Shown here in pieces: positions 59,201-60,282 of a DNA stretch of 64,000 nucleotides (position 1 is the stretch's first letter; each line of letters begins with the position of its first letter). Under the pieces are notes generated by a model that saw nothing but the letters and a program-made list of their open reading frames with translations, was not told the origin of the DNA and made no database searches. This stretch comes from Siphonodentalium dalli. Its lineage: Eukaryota > Mollusca > Scaphopoda > Gadilida > Siphonodentaliidae. The stretch lies in the NCBI GenBank assembly GCA_032622095.1, contig CP136062.1:12737710-12801709 (forward strand), read 5' to 3'. A program made the translations under genes and the position numbers.

Positions 59201-59875
59201 TCAGCAGAATGAGGTTCCCAGAGGGTGAATTTGGTTATGCTAGTCCGTTATGCGGGGTAGCATCACTAAATTCACCCTCTGGGAACCTCATTCTGCAAAT
59301 GACAGACACACTATTTCAAGGCTTTGGTTCATGTGAATATTCGTCCAAGGATAAAATGGCAATCAGAAATTGACAAAATCTGTTTATTTTCCAGGCGTAT
59401 TCTAAACTTCTGAAAGAAAAACCTGAGTTTGATGACACCTTTGAGCTTGTTGAACAACCAGATGACCATACAACGAAATGTAACTGCCAAATGTCAAAGG
59501 TAATTACAGTTATTACCCAAATGTAACTGCCAAATGTTGAAGGTGAATACAGTTGTAACCTAAATTTAACTGCCAAATATCAAAGGTAAGTACAGTTGTA
59601 ACCTAAATTTAACTGCCAAATATCACAGGTAAATACAGTTATAACCTAAATTTAACTGCCAAATGTTTAAGGTGAATACAGTTATAACCTGAATCTTTGA
59701 TTTTACCTGATATATATCTCTTTGTGTTGATAATCTAGTATTACTTAGACATGTCAACTTTCCGCATTCCTAATCCCTCAATTGATTGTAACACATGAAA
59801 TTATTCCCTTTCCAAGTTGAACTACAGTGTCATTGACACTTTCATTTGTTCTTTTTGTAGAAAGACGAACTGTGA
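12450..59875 (+). CDS. POGLUT2: Protein O-glucosyltransferase 2/3 (KDELC family), complete ten-exon gene
   Basis: The ten exons listed separately join in phase into 511 codons plus TGA, against about 500 residues in the animal family. Residues 1-31 look like a signal peptide, with a basic start and a hydrophobic core near 14-31. Residues about 40-137 form a filamin-type Ig domain, and about 145-500 a CAP10/KDELC glucosyltransferase domain. Landmarks include VNLGDWP at 245-251, FSWCGS, WRGRDSR at 318-324 and [10 protein letters not shown] from 380. The protein ends in KDEL. Family members are soluble ER-lumen enzymes that add O-glucose to EGF repeats of Notch-type receptors. D249 in VNLGDWP is where I would place the catalytic aspartate, by analogy with POGLUT1. 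All nine introns are GT-AG. I cannot choose between the POGLUT2 and POGLUT3 names, since an invertebrate probably has one co-orthologue. Confidence 0.93.
12676..12810. mobile_element. Hairpin MITE just after the exon 1 donor
   Basis: CACAGGCTTTGGTAGTTTTA and its inverse TAAAACTACCAAAGCCTGTG form arms of about 63 bp around AATAATATCTTTATT. It starts about 20 bases into intron 1. No clear target duplication. Confidence 0.85.
12820..13235 (-). repeat. Dispersed repeat shared with 42920-43400 and 63870-64000
   Basis: GGGCAATTTTATACTATAGT, GGTTAGCATTATTCTTGGGC, AATTAATCGATT and GGGGACCATCAAATCGGATTG are found inverted at 42925-43065 and 63870-64000. The part around GACCCACCCATCAAAGCTCA/GAGTCTCAGACC matches 43150-43320. 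Intron 1. Confidence 0.75.
13252..15082. mobile_element. Long inverted-arm element in intron 1
   Basis: Two arms of about 330-440 bp, 13252-13590 and 14620-15082, are inverted versions of each other. They share GTTGGGCCAACGTTG-like repeats, and the inner ends match as ATGTCACTATCTGAGG...AGTTTGTGAGAAACT against its inverse at 14625-14665. The ends are approximately CAGATAGCATGACATG and the inverse of ATTTATGCTGTCTG. I did not find a convincing target duplication, so the family (Mutator or hAT-like) is open. The roughly 1 kb centre shows no gene. Confidence 0.6.
15366..15580 (+). repeat. 35-bp minisatellite, six copies
   Basis: AAAGGTCAAG(T/C)(G/T)GGGTACTC followed by AAACGACCTGTTCAT, repeated at 15366, 15401, 15436, 15471, 15506 and 15541. 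It lies in intron 1 just upstream of a dispersed repeat. Confidence 0.92.
16488..18080 (-). mobile_element. Inner hAT element with decayed transposase
   Basis: Ends CAGGCTTGGGGCAATTAC and, inverted, CAGGGATGGGGTAATTG, flanked by the perfect 8-bp duplication GATGCGAC at 16480-16487 and 18081-18088. Both subterminal regions are dense in AATTACAATTAC repeats, a likely transposase-binding landscape. On the minus strand 17352-17621 encodes a BED zinc-finger-like stretch (IWQHFNLQ... CKLYP... [10 protein letters not shown]). The second cysteine is lost and a gtaagt donor follows. The frame at 16809-17015 ends in [10 protein letters not shown], matching the TRW region of hAT transposases. The catalytic core between them is mostly missing. 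Confidence 0.9.
16501..16640. repeat. AATTACAATTAC-rich subterminal array of the inner hAT
   Basis: About twelve GTAATT/AATTAC hexamers in 140 bases, mirrored at 17935-18072 near the other end. This is the density expected of transposase subterminal binding sites. Confidence 0.7.
18640..19555 (+). repeat. Tandem family with about 190-bp units
   Basis: About five units contain CATAACTTGAACAGTAGTGC, TCTCAATGAAATTTGGTATG, GGGTTCCATCGTTTTGTTCG and GAGTTATTCATCTTTGTTTA. They begin after a GTCCGTCCGTCCG simple repeat. Inverted units of the same family lie at 1-250. It is non-coding although open for about 100 codons. Confidence 0.8.
20658..20805. mobile_element. pogo-like MITE, left part
   Basis: Begins CAGTAATGCCCTAAACAATC after TA and runs through the arm junction, then stops. 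A right part of the same family lies at 23531-23637 on the far side of the copia fragment. The two overlap by about 38 bp, so they may be one split copy or two truncated copies. Confidence 0.75.
20958..21104 (-). repeat. Probable 3' LTR of the copia element
   Basis: Read on the minus strand, this 147-bp segment begins TGTTACGATG and ends AAACAACA, giving TGTT...AACA ends. It is preceded by a long purine-rich tract (plus-strand pyrimidines at 21107-21160), the expected polypurine tract after the pol stop at 21202. No matching 5' LTR is present in the window, consistent with 5' truncation, so the boundaries rest on the terminal motif only. Confidence 0.6.
21202..23438 (-). pseudogene. Ty1/copia-type retrotransposon pol fragment (RT and RNase H), interrupted by a MITE
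   Basis: From 23438 to about 21866 the minus strand encodes the integrase-RT linker, then the RVT_2 reverse transcriptase and RNase H. Landmarks are [56 protein letters not shown], the catalytic [42 protein letters not shown] and FTDNRS. The palm and RNase H acidic residues are present. The frame is broken at 21858 by a 561-bp MITE. The family's terminal segment ([12 protein letters not shown]) resumes in the same frame at 21202-21288. Gag, protease and integrase are absent upstream, so the copy is 5'-truncated. The pol type and short LTR recall the GalEa lineage, a tentative assignment. Confidence 0.9.
21297..21857 (-). mobile_element. hAT-like MITE inserted in the copia pol frame
   Basis: The ends are AAGCCTTAAAATAA and its inverted counterpart TTATTTTAAGCCTTGT. 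An 8-bp direct repeat CTCTATCC flanks it at 21289-21296 and 21858-21865. The copia reading frame is continuous across the site when one target copy and the insert are discounted, which shows the insertion cleanly. It contains repeated TGACATTNTGTCAG and GTCTGAC motifs and no coding sequence. Confidence 0.85.
23531..23637. mobile_element. pogo-like MITE, right part
   Basis: Starts within the arm junction (GAGAGTTTTCC) and ends TTAGGGCATTACTG followed by TA. Confidence 0.75.
23666..24040. mobile_element. GC-rich TA-flanked MITE with internal CACCGCGG repeats
   Basis: The ends are CCCCGCTGGACAAAACAAGT and its inverse ACTTGTTTTGTCCAGCAGGG, flanked by TA (23664-23665, 24041-24042). This fits a Tc1/mariner-type MITE. 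The interior consists of roughly 15-25-bp repeats of CACCGCGGCCGAACGGCAAG on both strands. It is a sharp CpG- and GC-rich island inside AT-rich intron 1. The open frames in it are by-products of the repeats. Confidence 0.82.
24180..24650 (+). repeat. Tandem duplication of the exon 2 acceptor region (about 141 bp x 3, plus real copy)
   Basis: The sequence from ATGAATGATATAC to the acceptor recurs at 24261, 24402 and 24542, and again before exon 2 at 24622. Spacing is 141, 140 and about 81 bp. Each full unit also includes a diverged copy of the roughly 85-bp AACCCACAGG palindrome family. The third unit keeps a usable ttatctgcag acceptor at 24575. Behind it the frame runs into a stop within a few codons, so it is a decoy rather than an alternative exon. 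Confidence 0.85.
24651..24856 (+). CDS. POGLUT2: POGLUT2/3 exon 2: filamin-type Ig domain
   Basis: Encodes [11 protein letters not shown] through KSPYLVK, residues 70-137, including the family motif [11 protein letters not shown] and the strand ending [11 protein letters not shown]. The acceptor is ttatctgcag at 24641-24650. The alternative AG at 24657-24658 would lose the frame with exon 1. The donor is gtactt at 24857, leaving one base that completes Gly138. The 3' end of the upstream intron is a three-copy tandem repeat of about 141 bp that carries copies of this acceptor (see separate entry). Confidence 0.92.
24905..25000. mobile_element. Foldback MITE fragments around the hAT insertion
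   Basis: GAGGTCCCCAGAGGGGGATT and GGTGACCTCATTCTG at 24918-24975 belong to the GAATGAGGTCC family. Related pieces lie at 25310-25363 and 26054-26115, on both sides of the 25364-26053 hAT, and at 26705-26785. Confidence 0.7.
25026..25239. mobile_element. pogo/Tc1-mariner-like MITE, complete copy
   Basis: TA target duplication (25024-25025, 25240-25241) with ends CAGTAATGCTCCAAATAATC and ATTTAGGGCATTACTG. The arms are nearly perfect inverted repeats meeting at TCTCACTGAGAGCTTTCC. Intron 2. Confidence 0.88.
25364..26053. mobile_element. hAT-like MITE, 690 bp, nested in a foldback MITE
   Basis: Ends CAGGGTTCGCG and CGCGAACCTTG, with the perfect 8-bp duplication GATTTTAG at 25356-25363 and 26054-26061. 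It interrupts the AGGGTGATTTTAGTGATG sequence of the GAATGAGGTCC foldback family. No transposase is present. Confidence 0.88.
26116..26700. other. Intron 2 sequence, nothing recognised
   Basis: AT-rich, no splice-flanked open frame with protein similarity. Confidence 0.5.
26848..26984. mobile_element. pogo-like MITE, internally deleted copy
   Basis: CAGTAATGCCCTGAATAATC, then most of the left arm is missing before GCGAGAGCTTTC; the right arm is complete to GGCATTACTG. Intron 2. Confidence 0.75.
27000..27415 (+). repeat. Dispersed repeat with GTCCGTCTGTCTG start
   Basis: ACCATAGTATGGTAAACATAG, a GTCTGTC simple repeat, then two units containing GGAACCAAATTTGGTATGTG, ATACAGATCGAGTTCGAATA and GAGTTATGACCC. 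Related pieces lie at 6200-6400 and 29090-29530. No gene. Confidence 0.72.
27416..29089. other. Intron 2 sequence, nothing recognised
   Basis: Largest stretch in the window with no repeat I can match. AT-rich, with A runs and a TATATATA stretch at about 28525. The open frame 28209-28400 (minus) has no motif. Confidence 0.5.
29818..30165 (+). repeat. Tandem duplication of about 169 bp, two copies
   Basis: The segment from CATTTGGTTTATTTGCTTAA to ATAAAAATAGCTAA is present twice in a row with only a few substitutions. It lies in intron 2, upstream of exon 3. Confidence 0.85.
30250..31424 (+). repeat. Dispersed TAGCTCAA repeat, 5'-incomplete, interrupted by piggyBac-like MITE
   Basis: Same units and same 3' end (GTTGAGCTACAGTGTCACTG) as 15705-20578. 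Its 3' end is 50 bases before exon 3. Confidence 0.78.
30806..31233 (+). mobile_element. piggyBac-like MITE, copy 1
   Basis: Flanked by TTAA (30802-30805, 31234-31237), with ends CCCTTTAACCAACAG and GTTGGGTAAAGGG. Inside are two inverted copies of a strong palindrome (CCAATGCATTCTC...GAGAATGCATTGG) separated by AT-rich sequence. It lies in intron 2 inside a dispersed repeat. Confidence 0.88.
31475..31689 (+). CDS. POGLUT2: POGLUT2/3 exon 3: linker and start of CAP10 domain
   Basis: Encodes residues 138-209. The cysteine-rich HHETCNCP at the start corresponds to the conserved segment after the filamin domain. WLNNMKCP, then [15 protein letters not shown] and NNK, match the N-terminal part of the KDELC catalytic region. 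The acceptor is ttattatccag at 31474 and the donor gttagt at 31690. The exon lies between two piggyBac-like MITEs (30806-31233 and 31824-32272). A dispersed repeat ends about 50 bp before its acceptor. Confidence 0.92.
31824..32272 (+). mobile_element. piggyBac-like MITE, copy 2
   Basis: TTAA at 31820-31823 and 32273-32276; ends CCCTTTACCCAACAG and TTGGGTAAAGGG. Same structure as copy 1, 590 bp away on the other side of exon 3, so exon 3 is bracketed by two near-identical elements. Confidence 0.9.
32325..33110 (+). repeat. Segmental tandem duplication containing a pogo-like MITE end
   Basis: The right end of the CAGTAATGCCC MITE plus about 110 bases after it (ATCTACCCCCTTAACGAGG ... GACCACGGTATTAAAACTGC) occurs at 32330-32525 and again, 350 bp later, at 32680-32875. 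Part of the following sequence (TTGTAAGGTGGTTG) recurs again at 33080. It lies in intron 3. Confidence 0.8.
33138..33285 (+). repeat. 32-bp minisatellite upstream of exon 4
   Basis: About 4.5 copies of a unit containing AAAATGTACAAAAAGTCAC and GGATCTCAC. It ends about 65 bases before the exon 4 acceptor. It happens to be open in one frame, but the resulting peptide is purely repetitive and resembles no protein. Confidence 0.85.
33350..33427 (+). CDS. POGLUT2: POGLUT2/3 exon 4: short catalytic-domain exon
   Basis: This 78-nt phase 0-0 exon encodes 26 residues, 210-235: [15 protein letters not shown] followed by [11 protein letters not shown]. This is the segment expected between HYKIINNK and the [15 protein letters not shown] block. 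The acceptor is tatttatag at 33349 and the donor gtatga at 33428. The last 18 bases and the donor are repeated twice more downstream (33410-33508). Its upstream flank is a 32-bp minisatellite. Skipping this exon would keep the reading frame. Confidence 0.92.
33410..33508 (+). repeat. Tandem duplication of the exon 4 donor (about 32 bp x 3)
   Basis: The end of exon 4 plus donor (TTTCACTCACACGAAAGgtatga) is followed by two diverged copies ending AAAAGgtaggt and GAAAGgtatgc, each with a T-rich tail. Three consecutive donor-like sites therefore lie within 66 bp. Using the second or third would insert 32 or 33 or so extra bases. Which of these keep frame depends on the exact site. Confidence 0.85.
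33770..34050 (+). repeat. 57-bp minisatellite, locus 1 (about 5 copies)
   Basis: The unit contains GTCAGCAATCTGTAACGAGT, CGAAACGTTATGTGACATGC and GCTTAGCATGGCATATA. Because 57 is divisible by three, a repetitive frame stays open on the minus strand. It shares both flanks with locus 2 at 53480-53825, so both loci are copies of one mobile unit. Confidence 0.9.
34080..34736. other. Intron 4 sequence, nothing recognised
   Basis: Unique apart from a short foldback-MITE scrap (TTCACCCTCTGGGGACCTCATTC region) at 34698-34725. Confidence 0.5.
34885..36071 (+). mobile_element. Second piggyBac-like family, 1187 bp, nested in a palindromic MITE
   Basis: TTAA at 34881-34884 and 36072-36075; ends CTCTTTCGTTGCCGAG and GGCAATCAAAGAG. 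The right end carries a GGCCGATATTATCGGCC palindrome twice. It inserted at a TTAA in the TTTTTAATGTGTTAAGCC part of the CCAATGCATTCTC MITE, whose pieces flank it at 34737-34880 and 36076-36114. No transposase is visible. Confidence 0.85.
36125..36297 (+). CDS. POGLUT2: POGLUT2/3 exon 5: glucosyltransferase core
   Basis: Encodes residues 236-292 plus two bases of Arg293: [32 protein letters not shown], then [17 protein letters not shown]. These are the most recognisable CAP10/KDELC blocks. The acceptor is a short T tract and cag ending at 36124; donor gtaaac at 36298. The only intron sequence between a truncated palindromic MITE and the exon is about ten bases of T tract and cag, so the MITE remnant supplies or crowds the branch-point region. 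Confidence 0.92.
36330..36772. mobile_element. Foldback MITE (GAATGAGGTCC family), long form
   Basis: Long form of about 440 bp: two palindromic ends (36350-36460, 36650-36745) enclose a spacer containing TGCATTTTATCTTCTGCAAA and ACTTCCCAGAAGATGAGG. It starts 33 bases after exon 5. Confidence 0.8.
36821..37060. mobile_element. Two tandem copies of the 80-bp AACCCACAGG hairpin MITE
   Basis: AACCCACAGGGAGCCTCACA through the inverse TGTGGGGCTCTCTATGGGTT at 36821-36898 and 36977-37058. The flanking GTCAGTAATGTTAGACATCC is duplicated with it, so the pair arose by a 156-bp tandem duplication. Intron 5. Confidence 0.82.
37095..37670 (+). repeat. Dispersed TAGCTCAA repeat, 5'-incomplete
   Basis: Units with CATGGCCGTCAGTAGCCATC, CTCTTTGCATGACTAAATCC and GACCTCTAGATGGGAGC, ending AGTTGAGCTACAGTGTCATT at about 37660. 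Intron 5. Confidence 0.78.
37838..38297 (+). repeat. 41-bp minisatellite upstream of exon 6
   Basis: About 11 copies of a unit containing CATAGCAACCACCAAGGGTG and CTTATACCAGGTGAATGACGT. Units vary by loss of GTCAT or gain of CTAAGG. It lies in intron 5 and ends about 125 bases before exon 6. Confidence 0.9.
38424..38661 (+). CDS. POGLUT2: POGLUT2/3 exon 6: WRGRDSR block
   Basis: Encodes residues 293-372, including [21 protein letters not shown] and [12 protein letters not shown], then [15 protein letters not shown] is the family signature close to the nucleotide-sugar site. The acceptor is atatttcag at 38423; one base (G) completes Arg293. The donor gtaagt at 38662 is the strongest in the gene. 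A 41-bp minisatellite of about 11 copies (37838-38297) ends about 125 bp upstream. Confidence 0.93.
38745..39157. mobile_element. Foldback MITE (GAATGAGGTCC family), long form
   Basis: Same structure as 36330-36772. It starts about 85 bases after exon 6. Confidence 0.8.
39275..40680 (+). mobile_element. hAT-like element, intact copy of 1406 bp
   Basis: Ends CAGGGTTTCCGCCAGGC and TTGGCGGAAACCCTG, flanked by the 7-bp direct repeat TCTATAG (39268-39274 and 40681-40687). The element is the inverted counterpart of 2850-3215 plus 7070-8118. It contains an internal inverted pair around ATCCCGTGCTATCGTACG and no transposase. Confidence 0.85.
40985..41570 (+). repeat. Dispersed repeat with GTCCGTCC start, about 180-bp units
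   Basis: A GTCCGTCCGTCCG run is followed by two units with CCATGGGAACCTGTGCACC, TGCGATTATGACGTCTGTCC and CGGTCAATG. The open frames on either strand are repeat-derived. Intron 6. Confidence 0.72.
41961..42906 (+). repeat. 37-bp minisatellite, 25 copies, intron 6
   Basis: The unit is GCGCTAACCTATAAGATAAC plus TGTCTGTGCCTTTCCGT. Three variants occur: ATAAGATA (A), ATGAGATA (G) and ATAAGGTA (K). Copies 11-17 and 18-24 both read G-A-G-A-G-G-K, so a 259-bp higher-order unit is present. The first monomer lies in a 38-bp segment that is repeated inverted at 44190-44228. Confidence 0.93.
42920..43400 (+). repeat. Dispersed repeat, same family as 12820-13235
   Basis: Opposite orientation to the intron 1 copy; runs from GGTACTCAATCCGATTCGATG to ATGACGGGAGCTTCCTG. 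It directly follows the 37-bp minisatellite. Confidence 0.75.
43412..43482. mobile_element. Free-standing CCAATGCATTCTC palindrome
   Basis: CCTGTGCTAATGCATTCTC and ATATATGCGAGTCGACC, then the inverse ending GAATGCATTGGCC. Same palindrome as inside the piggyBac-like MITEs but without their TTAA ends, so it moves or is copied on its own. A decayed relative is at 58832-58900. Confidence 0.75.
43783..44172 (+). mobile_element. piggyBac-like MITE, copy 3
   Basis: TTAA at 43779-43782 and 44173-44176; ends CCCTTTACCCAACAG and TTGGGTAAAGGG. The first palindrome is shortened (CGACCATAGGACCATAGAG). Intron 6. Confidence 0.9.
44806..44925 (+). repeat. Older, diverged copy of the exon 7 acceptor segment
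   Basis: TTGACACTTTCATTACAG at 44820-44837 is followed by a diverged version of exon 7 (TATAAATACCAATG... GATGGCACTGTTGCACCATACCG... CTGCTTGGTGGTGATGGG). It is about 80% identical by eye, with frame-breaking changes. A dispersed-repeat end precedes it, exactly as at the recent array 2.3 kb downstream. It therefore looks like an earlier duplicate of the same junction. Confidence 0.75.
45155..45999. mobile_element. hAT-like MITE, 845 bp
   Basis: Ends CAGGGTTGGTCGATTTAAAT and ATCACCAACCCTG, with the perfect 8-bp duplication ATCTCTAG at 45147-45154 and 46000-46007. Both termini carry repeated GATTTAAATCA palindromes. It sits inside a dispersed repeat (CTCTAGATGGGAGC) in intron 6. No coding sequence. 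Confidence 0.92.
47070..47479 (+). repeat. Tandem duplication of exon 7 acceptor and 5' exon part (100 bp, four decoy copies)
   Basis: Units begin at acceptors ending at about 47079, 47179, 47279 and 47379, with the real one at 47479. Each contains tttcattacag followed by about 70 bases of near-identical exon 7 sequence ([20 protein letters not shown]), then drops back into the intron end through GTGATGCCTACAATGTCATTG. A unit of 100 bp is not a multiple of three. The copies differ from one another by only one to four bases, so expansion is recent or homogenised. Confidence 0.93.
47480..47689 (+). CDS. POGLUT2: POGLUT2/3 exon 7: [10 protein letters not shown] block
   Basis: Encodes residues 373-442: [50 protein letters not shown] and WAKDNDEK, all expected KDELC segments. 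The acceptor is tttcattacag at 47479 and the donor gtgaga at 47690, both phase 0. The first 70 or so bases and the acceptor exist in four further tandem copies immediately upstream. The fifth, most downstream copy is chosen because only it continues into [13 protein letters not shown]. Confidence 0.94.
47965..48335. mobile_element. Foldback MITE (GAATGAGGTCC family), long form with a deleted left palindrome
   Basis: Same family; the left palindrome is cut after CTAGCATCACCAAATC and the right one is complete. Intron 7. Confidence 0.78.
48363..48585. mobile_element. pogo/Tc1-mariner-like MITE, complete copy
   Basis: TA at 48361-48362 and 48586-48587; ends CAGTAATGCCCTAAATAATC and TTTCGAGCATTACTG. 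A small duplication (TTTAGTCTGATTTAGTCGG) is present in the left arm. Intron 7. Confidence 0.88.
48676..51500 (+). repeat. 46-bp minisatellite, about 61 copies, intron 7
   Basis: The unit is built around GGGCCAAGTGGCGAGGTGGT, then ATGTAATCTAAAGTAACAG and CTGCAAA. Copies are nearly identical; the main variants are CTAAAG/CTACAG and short units that have lost GGGCCAA. Each unit contains GGTATGTAA, a fair match to a 5' splice site, and aacag before CTGCAAA, a weak 3' site. It starts about 1 kb after exon 7 and runs to within 0.6 kb of exon 8. Confidence 0.95.
51500..52107 (+). repeat. 78-bp array carrying copies of the exon 8 acceptor (seven copies)
   Basis: GGCTCAGCAGATAGTGAGG recurs every 78 bp at 51561, 51639, 51717, 51795, 51873, 51951 and 52029, and in the real exon at 52107. 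Each is preceded by tatattcctcaacag, a strong acceptor identical to the functional one. After about 18 exon-like bases the unit switches to GGGCCAAGTGGCGAGGTGGT from the neighbouring 46-bp array. The units are therefore chimeras of exon start and minisatellite. 78 is divisible by three, which explains a long repetitive open frame on the minus strand. Confidence 0.93.
52108..52197 (+). CDS. POGLUT2: POGLUT2/3 exon 8: C-terminal part of catalytic domain
   Basis: This 90-nt phase 0-0 exon encodes 30 residues, 443-472: [18 protein letters not shown], then [12 protein letters not shown]. It matches the family segment that ends DIFCYYFKL. The acceptor is tcctcaacag at 52107 and the donor gtaagg at 52198. 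Both ends are duplicated: seven 78-bp units with the acceptor lie upstream, and three 43-bp units with the donor lie downstream. Only this copy has a full-length open exon between the two sites. Confidence 0.92.
52175..52376 (+). repeat. Tandem duplication of the exon 8 donor (43 bp, three extra copies)
   Basis: TGCTACCATGTGAAAATG TTAGAGgtaagg of the real exon is repeated from about 52241, 52291 and 52334, the last with the donor mutated to gttagg. Between the real donor and the first copy is a short TAAGGGTTAGGGTTAGG stretch. Three usable-looking donors lie within 160 bp. Confidence 0.88.
53129..53331. mobile_element. Near-perfect hairpin MITE related to the TTTCAGTGCC family
   Basis: Arms of about 95 bp begin CCCTTTCAGTGCCAAGTCCG and end with the inverse CGGACTTGGCACTGAAAG. 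They meet at AGAGCTCTAAGAGCTCTTTC in the centre. The arms are almost identical, so a long RNA hairpin would form if transcribed. It lies in intron 8. Confidence 0.88.
53480..53825 (+). repeat. 57-bp minisatellite, locus 2 (about 6 copies)
   Basis: Same monomer as at 33770-34050, followed by the same roughly 85-bp flank beginning CAACTGATGATGATCTTATC. The upstream flank also matches in part: TATGATTTGACAACAAAAA at about 52809 and 33556. Unit number and variants differ between loci, so arrays changed after dispersal. Confidence 0.9.
54253..54568 (+). mobile_element. piggyBac-like MITE, copy 4
   Basis: TTAA at 54249-54252 and 54569-54572; ends CCCTTTACCCAACAG and GATGGGTAAAGGG. The first palindrome is deleted and the second kept. 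Intron 8. Confidence 0.88.
54731..55198. mobile_element. Foldback element with CATATGTGACCCGCC ends around a palindromic MITE
   Basis: Inverted ends of about 48 bp (CATATGAGACCCGCCATATC, then AAATCCAGTCGTAAGTCGGG) enclose a CCCTGTGCCAATG...CATTGGCACAGGG foldback. A diverged copy of the AACCCACAGG hairpin family sits at about 54917-55000. Three families are thus stacked in 470 bp. Confidence 0.78.
55919..57792 (+). repeat. Dispersed TAGCTCAA repeat with hAT insertion
   Basis: Starts TTTTTAGCTCAACTTTACC at 55919, is interrupted by 55971-56897, continues with four CATGGCCGCCAGCAGCCATC-type units, and ends GTTGAGCTACAGTGTCATTG at about 57790. A 27-G run follows at 57819-57845. Intron 8. Confidence 0.82.
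55971..56897. mobile_element. hAT-like MITE, 927 bp, with repeated AGCCAAA motifs and a 28-G run
   Basis: Perfect 14-bp terminal inverted repeats CAGTGTTCGCGCTG / CAGCGCGAACACTG and an 8-bp duplication CTTGGTAT at 55963-55970 and 56898-56905. Both ends contain clusters of TTAGCCAAAT. A run of 28 G lies at 56261-56288. It is inserted in the 5' part of a dispersed TAGCTCAA repeat in intron 8. Confidence 0.93.
57846..58615. other. Intron 8 sequence; small GAAGTCGG repeats
   Basis: Mostly unrecognised. At 58288-58362 GAGAAGTCGGCCCG, AAGTCGGACC, GAGAAGTCGGGCCCC and GAAGTCGGCCC recur, perhaps a small element. No gene. Confidence 0.45.
58616..58718. mobile_element. pogo-like MITE, left arm only
   Basis: CAGTAATGCCCTAAGTAATC through CATTCATCGGAAAGCTT, then unrelated DNA. 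Intron 8. Confidence 0.75.
59072..59327. mobile_element. Foldback MITE (GAATGAGGTCC family), 256 bp with 10-bp target duplication
   Basis: Ends CAAGCCTTGAAATAGTG and CACTATTTCAAGGCTTTGG, flanked by TTCATGTGAA at 59062-59071 and 59328-59337. Arms are over 120 bp. It lies 67 bases upstream of exon 9. Confidence 0.82.
59395..59499 (+). CDS. POGLUT2: POGLUT2/3 exon 9: C-terminal tail
   Basis: This 105-nt phase 0-0 exon encodes 35 residues, 473-507: [20 protein letters not shown], then [15 protein letters not shown]. It corresponds to the divergent tail that carries a C-x-C pair before the ER-retention signal. The acceptor is tttattttccag at 59394 and the donor gtaatt at 59500. If the following intron were retained, translation would add eight residues and stop without KDEL. 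The exon end and donor are repeated about four more times downstream. Confidence 0.88.
59476..59697 (+). repeat. Tandem duplication of the exon 9 donor (43 bp, about five units)
   Basis: The exon 9 end AACTGCCAAATGTCAAAGgtaatt recurs with variants AAGgtgaat, AAGgtaagt, CAGgtaaat and AAGgtgaat. The second copy (gtaagt) is a closer match to the donor consensus than the real site. Each copy is in the intron, behind in-frame stops. Confidence 0.88.
59698..59848 (+). repeat. 3' end of a TAGCTCAA repeat next to exon 10
   Basis: ATATATCTCTTTGTGTTGAT through CCAAGTTGAACTACAGTGTC and ATTGACACTTTCAT, the same last 150 bases as at 57660-57790. The exon 10 acceptor follows at once. Confidence 0.8.
59861..59875 (+). 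CDS. POGLUT2: POGLUT2/3 exon 10: KDEL and stop
   Basis: After acceptor ctttttgtag at 59860 the frame reads AAA GAC GAA CTG TGA, that is Lys-Asp-Glu-Leu-stop in phase 0 with exon 9. KDEL is the ER-retrieval signal that gives the KDELC proteins their name. The whole coding content of the last exon is therefore the retention signal. The 3' end of a dispersed repeat (ending ...GACACTTTCAT, 59845) lies 15 bases before the exon. No AATAAA or ATTAAA is visible in the next 400 bases, so the transcript end is unknown. Confidence 0.9.
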   Translation, partial: KDEL

Positions 59876-59894
59876 GACAAGAATGAAGCTCGTA

Positions 59895-59982
59895 CTCAGG
59901 CCTCCCAATATGTGACATAGACTGGAGGAGACGACACTCCATAGTGCATGCTTCCATCTCTGCGAGTCTCCCTGTGGGTTAA
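59895..59982. mobile_element. AACCCACAGG hairpin MITE in the presumed 3' UTR
   Basis: Inverse copy: GACGACACTCCATAGTGCATG through GAGTCTCCCTGTGGGTT, 20 bases after the POGLUT2/3 stop codon. Other copies lie at 33632-33712, 54590-54666, 58940-59027 and 63338-63420. Confidence 0.75.
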
Positions 59983-60282
59983 ACTTTATCAGTGAGGTTT
60001 GAGATGGATGTCTTACATTACTGACCATTCCTACACTGGAACTCATGTGTGATGAACAATTGTGTCCTGTAAAAGAAATGAGTATATTACGAGTTTCATA
60101 TGTGGCGCTTGCGGGTGTACCGGTATATGGGTGCACAACTATAAATCACATCGACGTGTAAATACCATGTAACAGAATTATAATTGTCCCATTTCTTATT
60201 ACAATATACCAGTGCACAATATGTACATGTAGTTTGGTTAGTGAAGTGATCTCTCAAAATTATTTCTCTATGCATGTTATTA

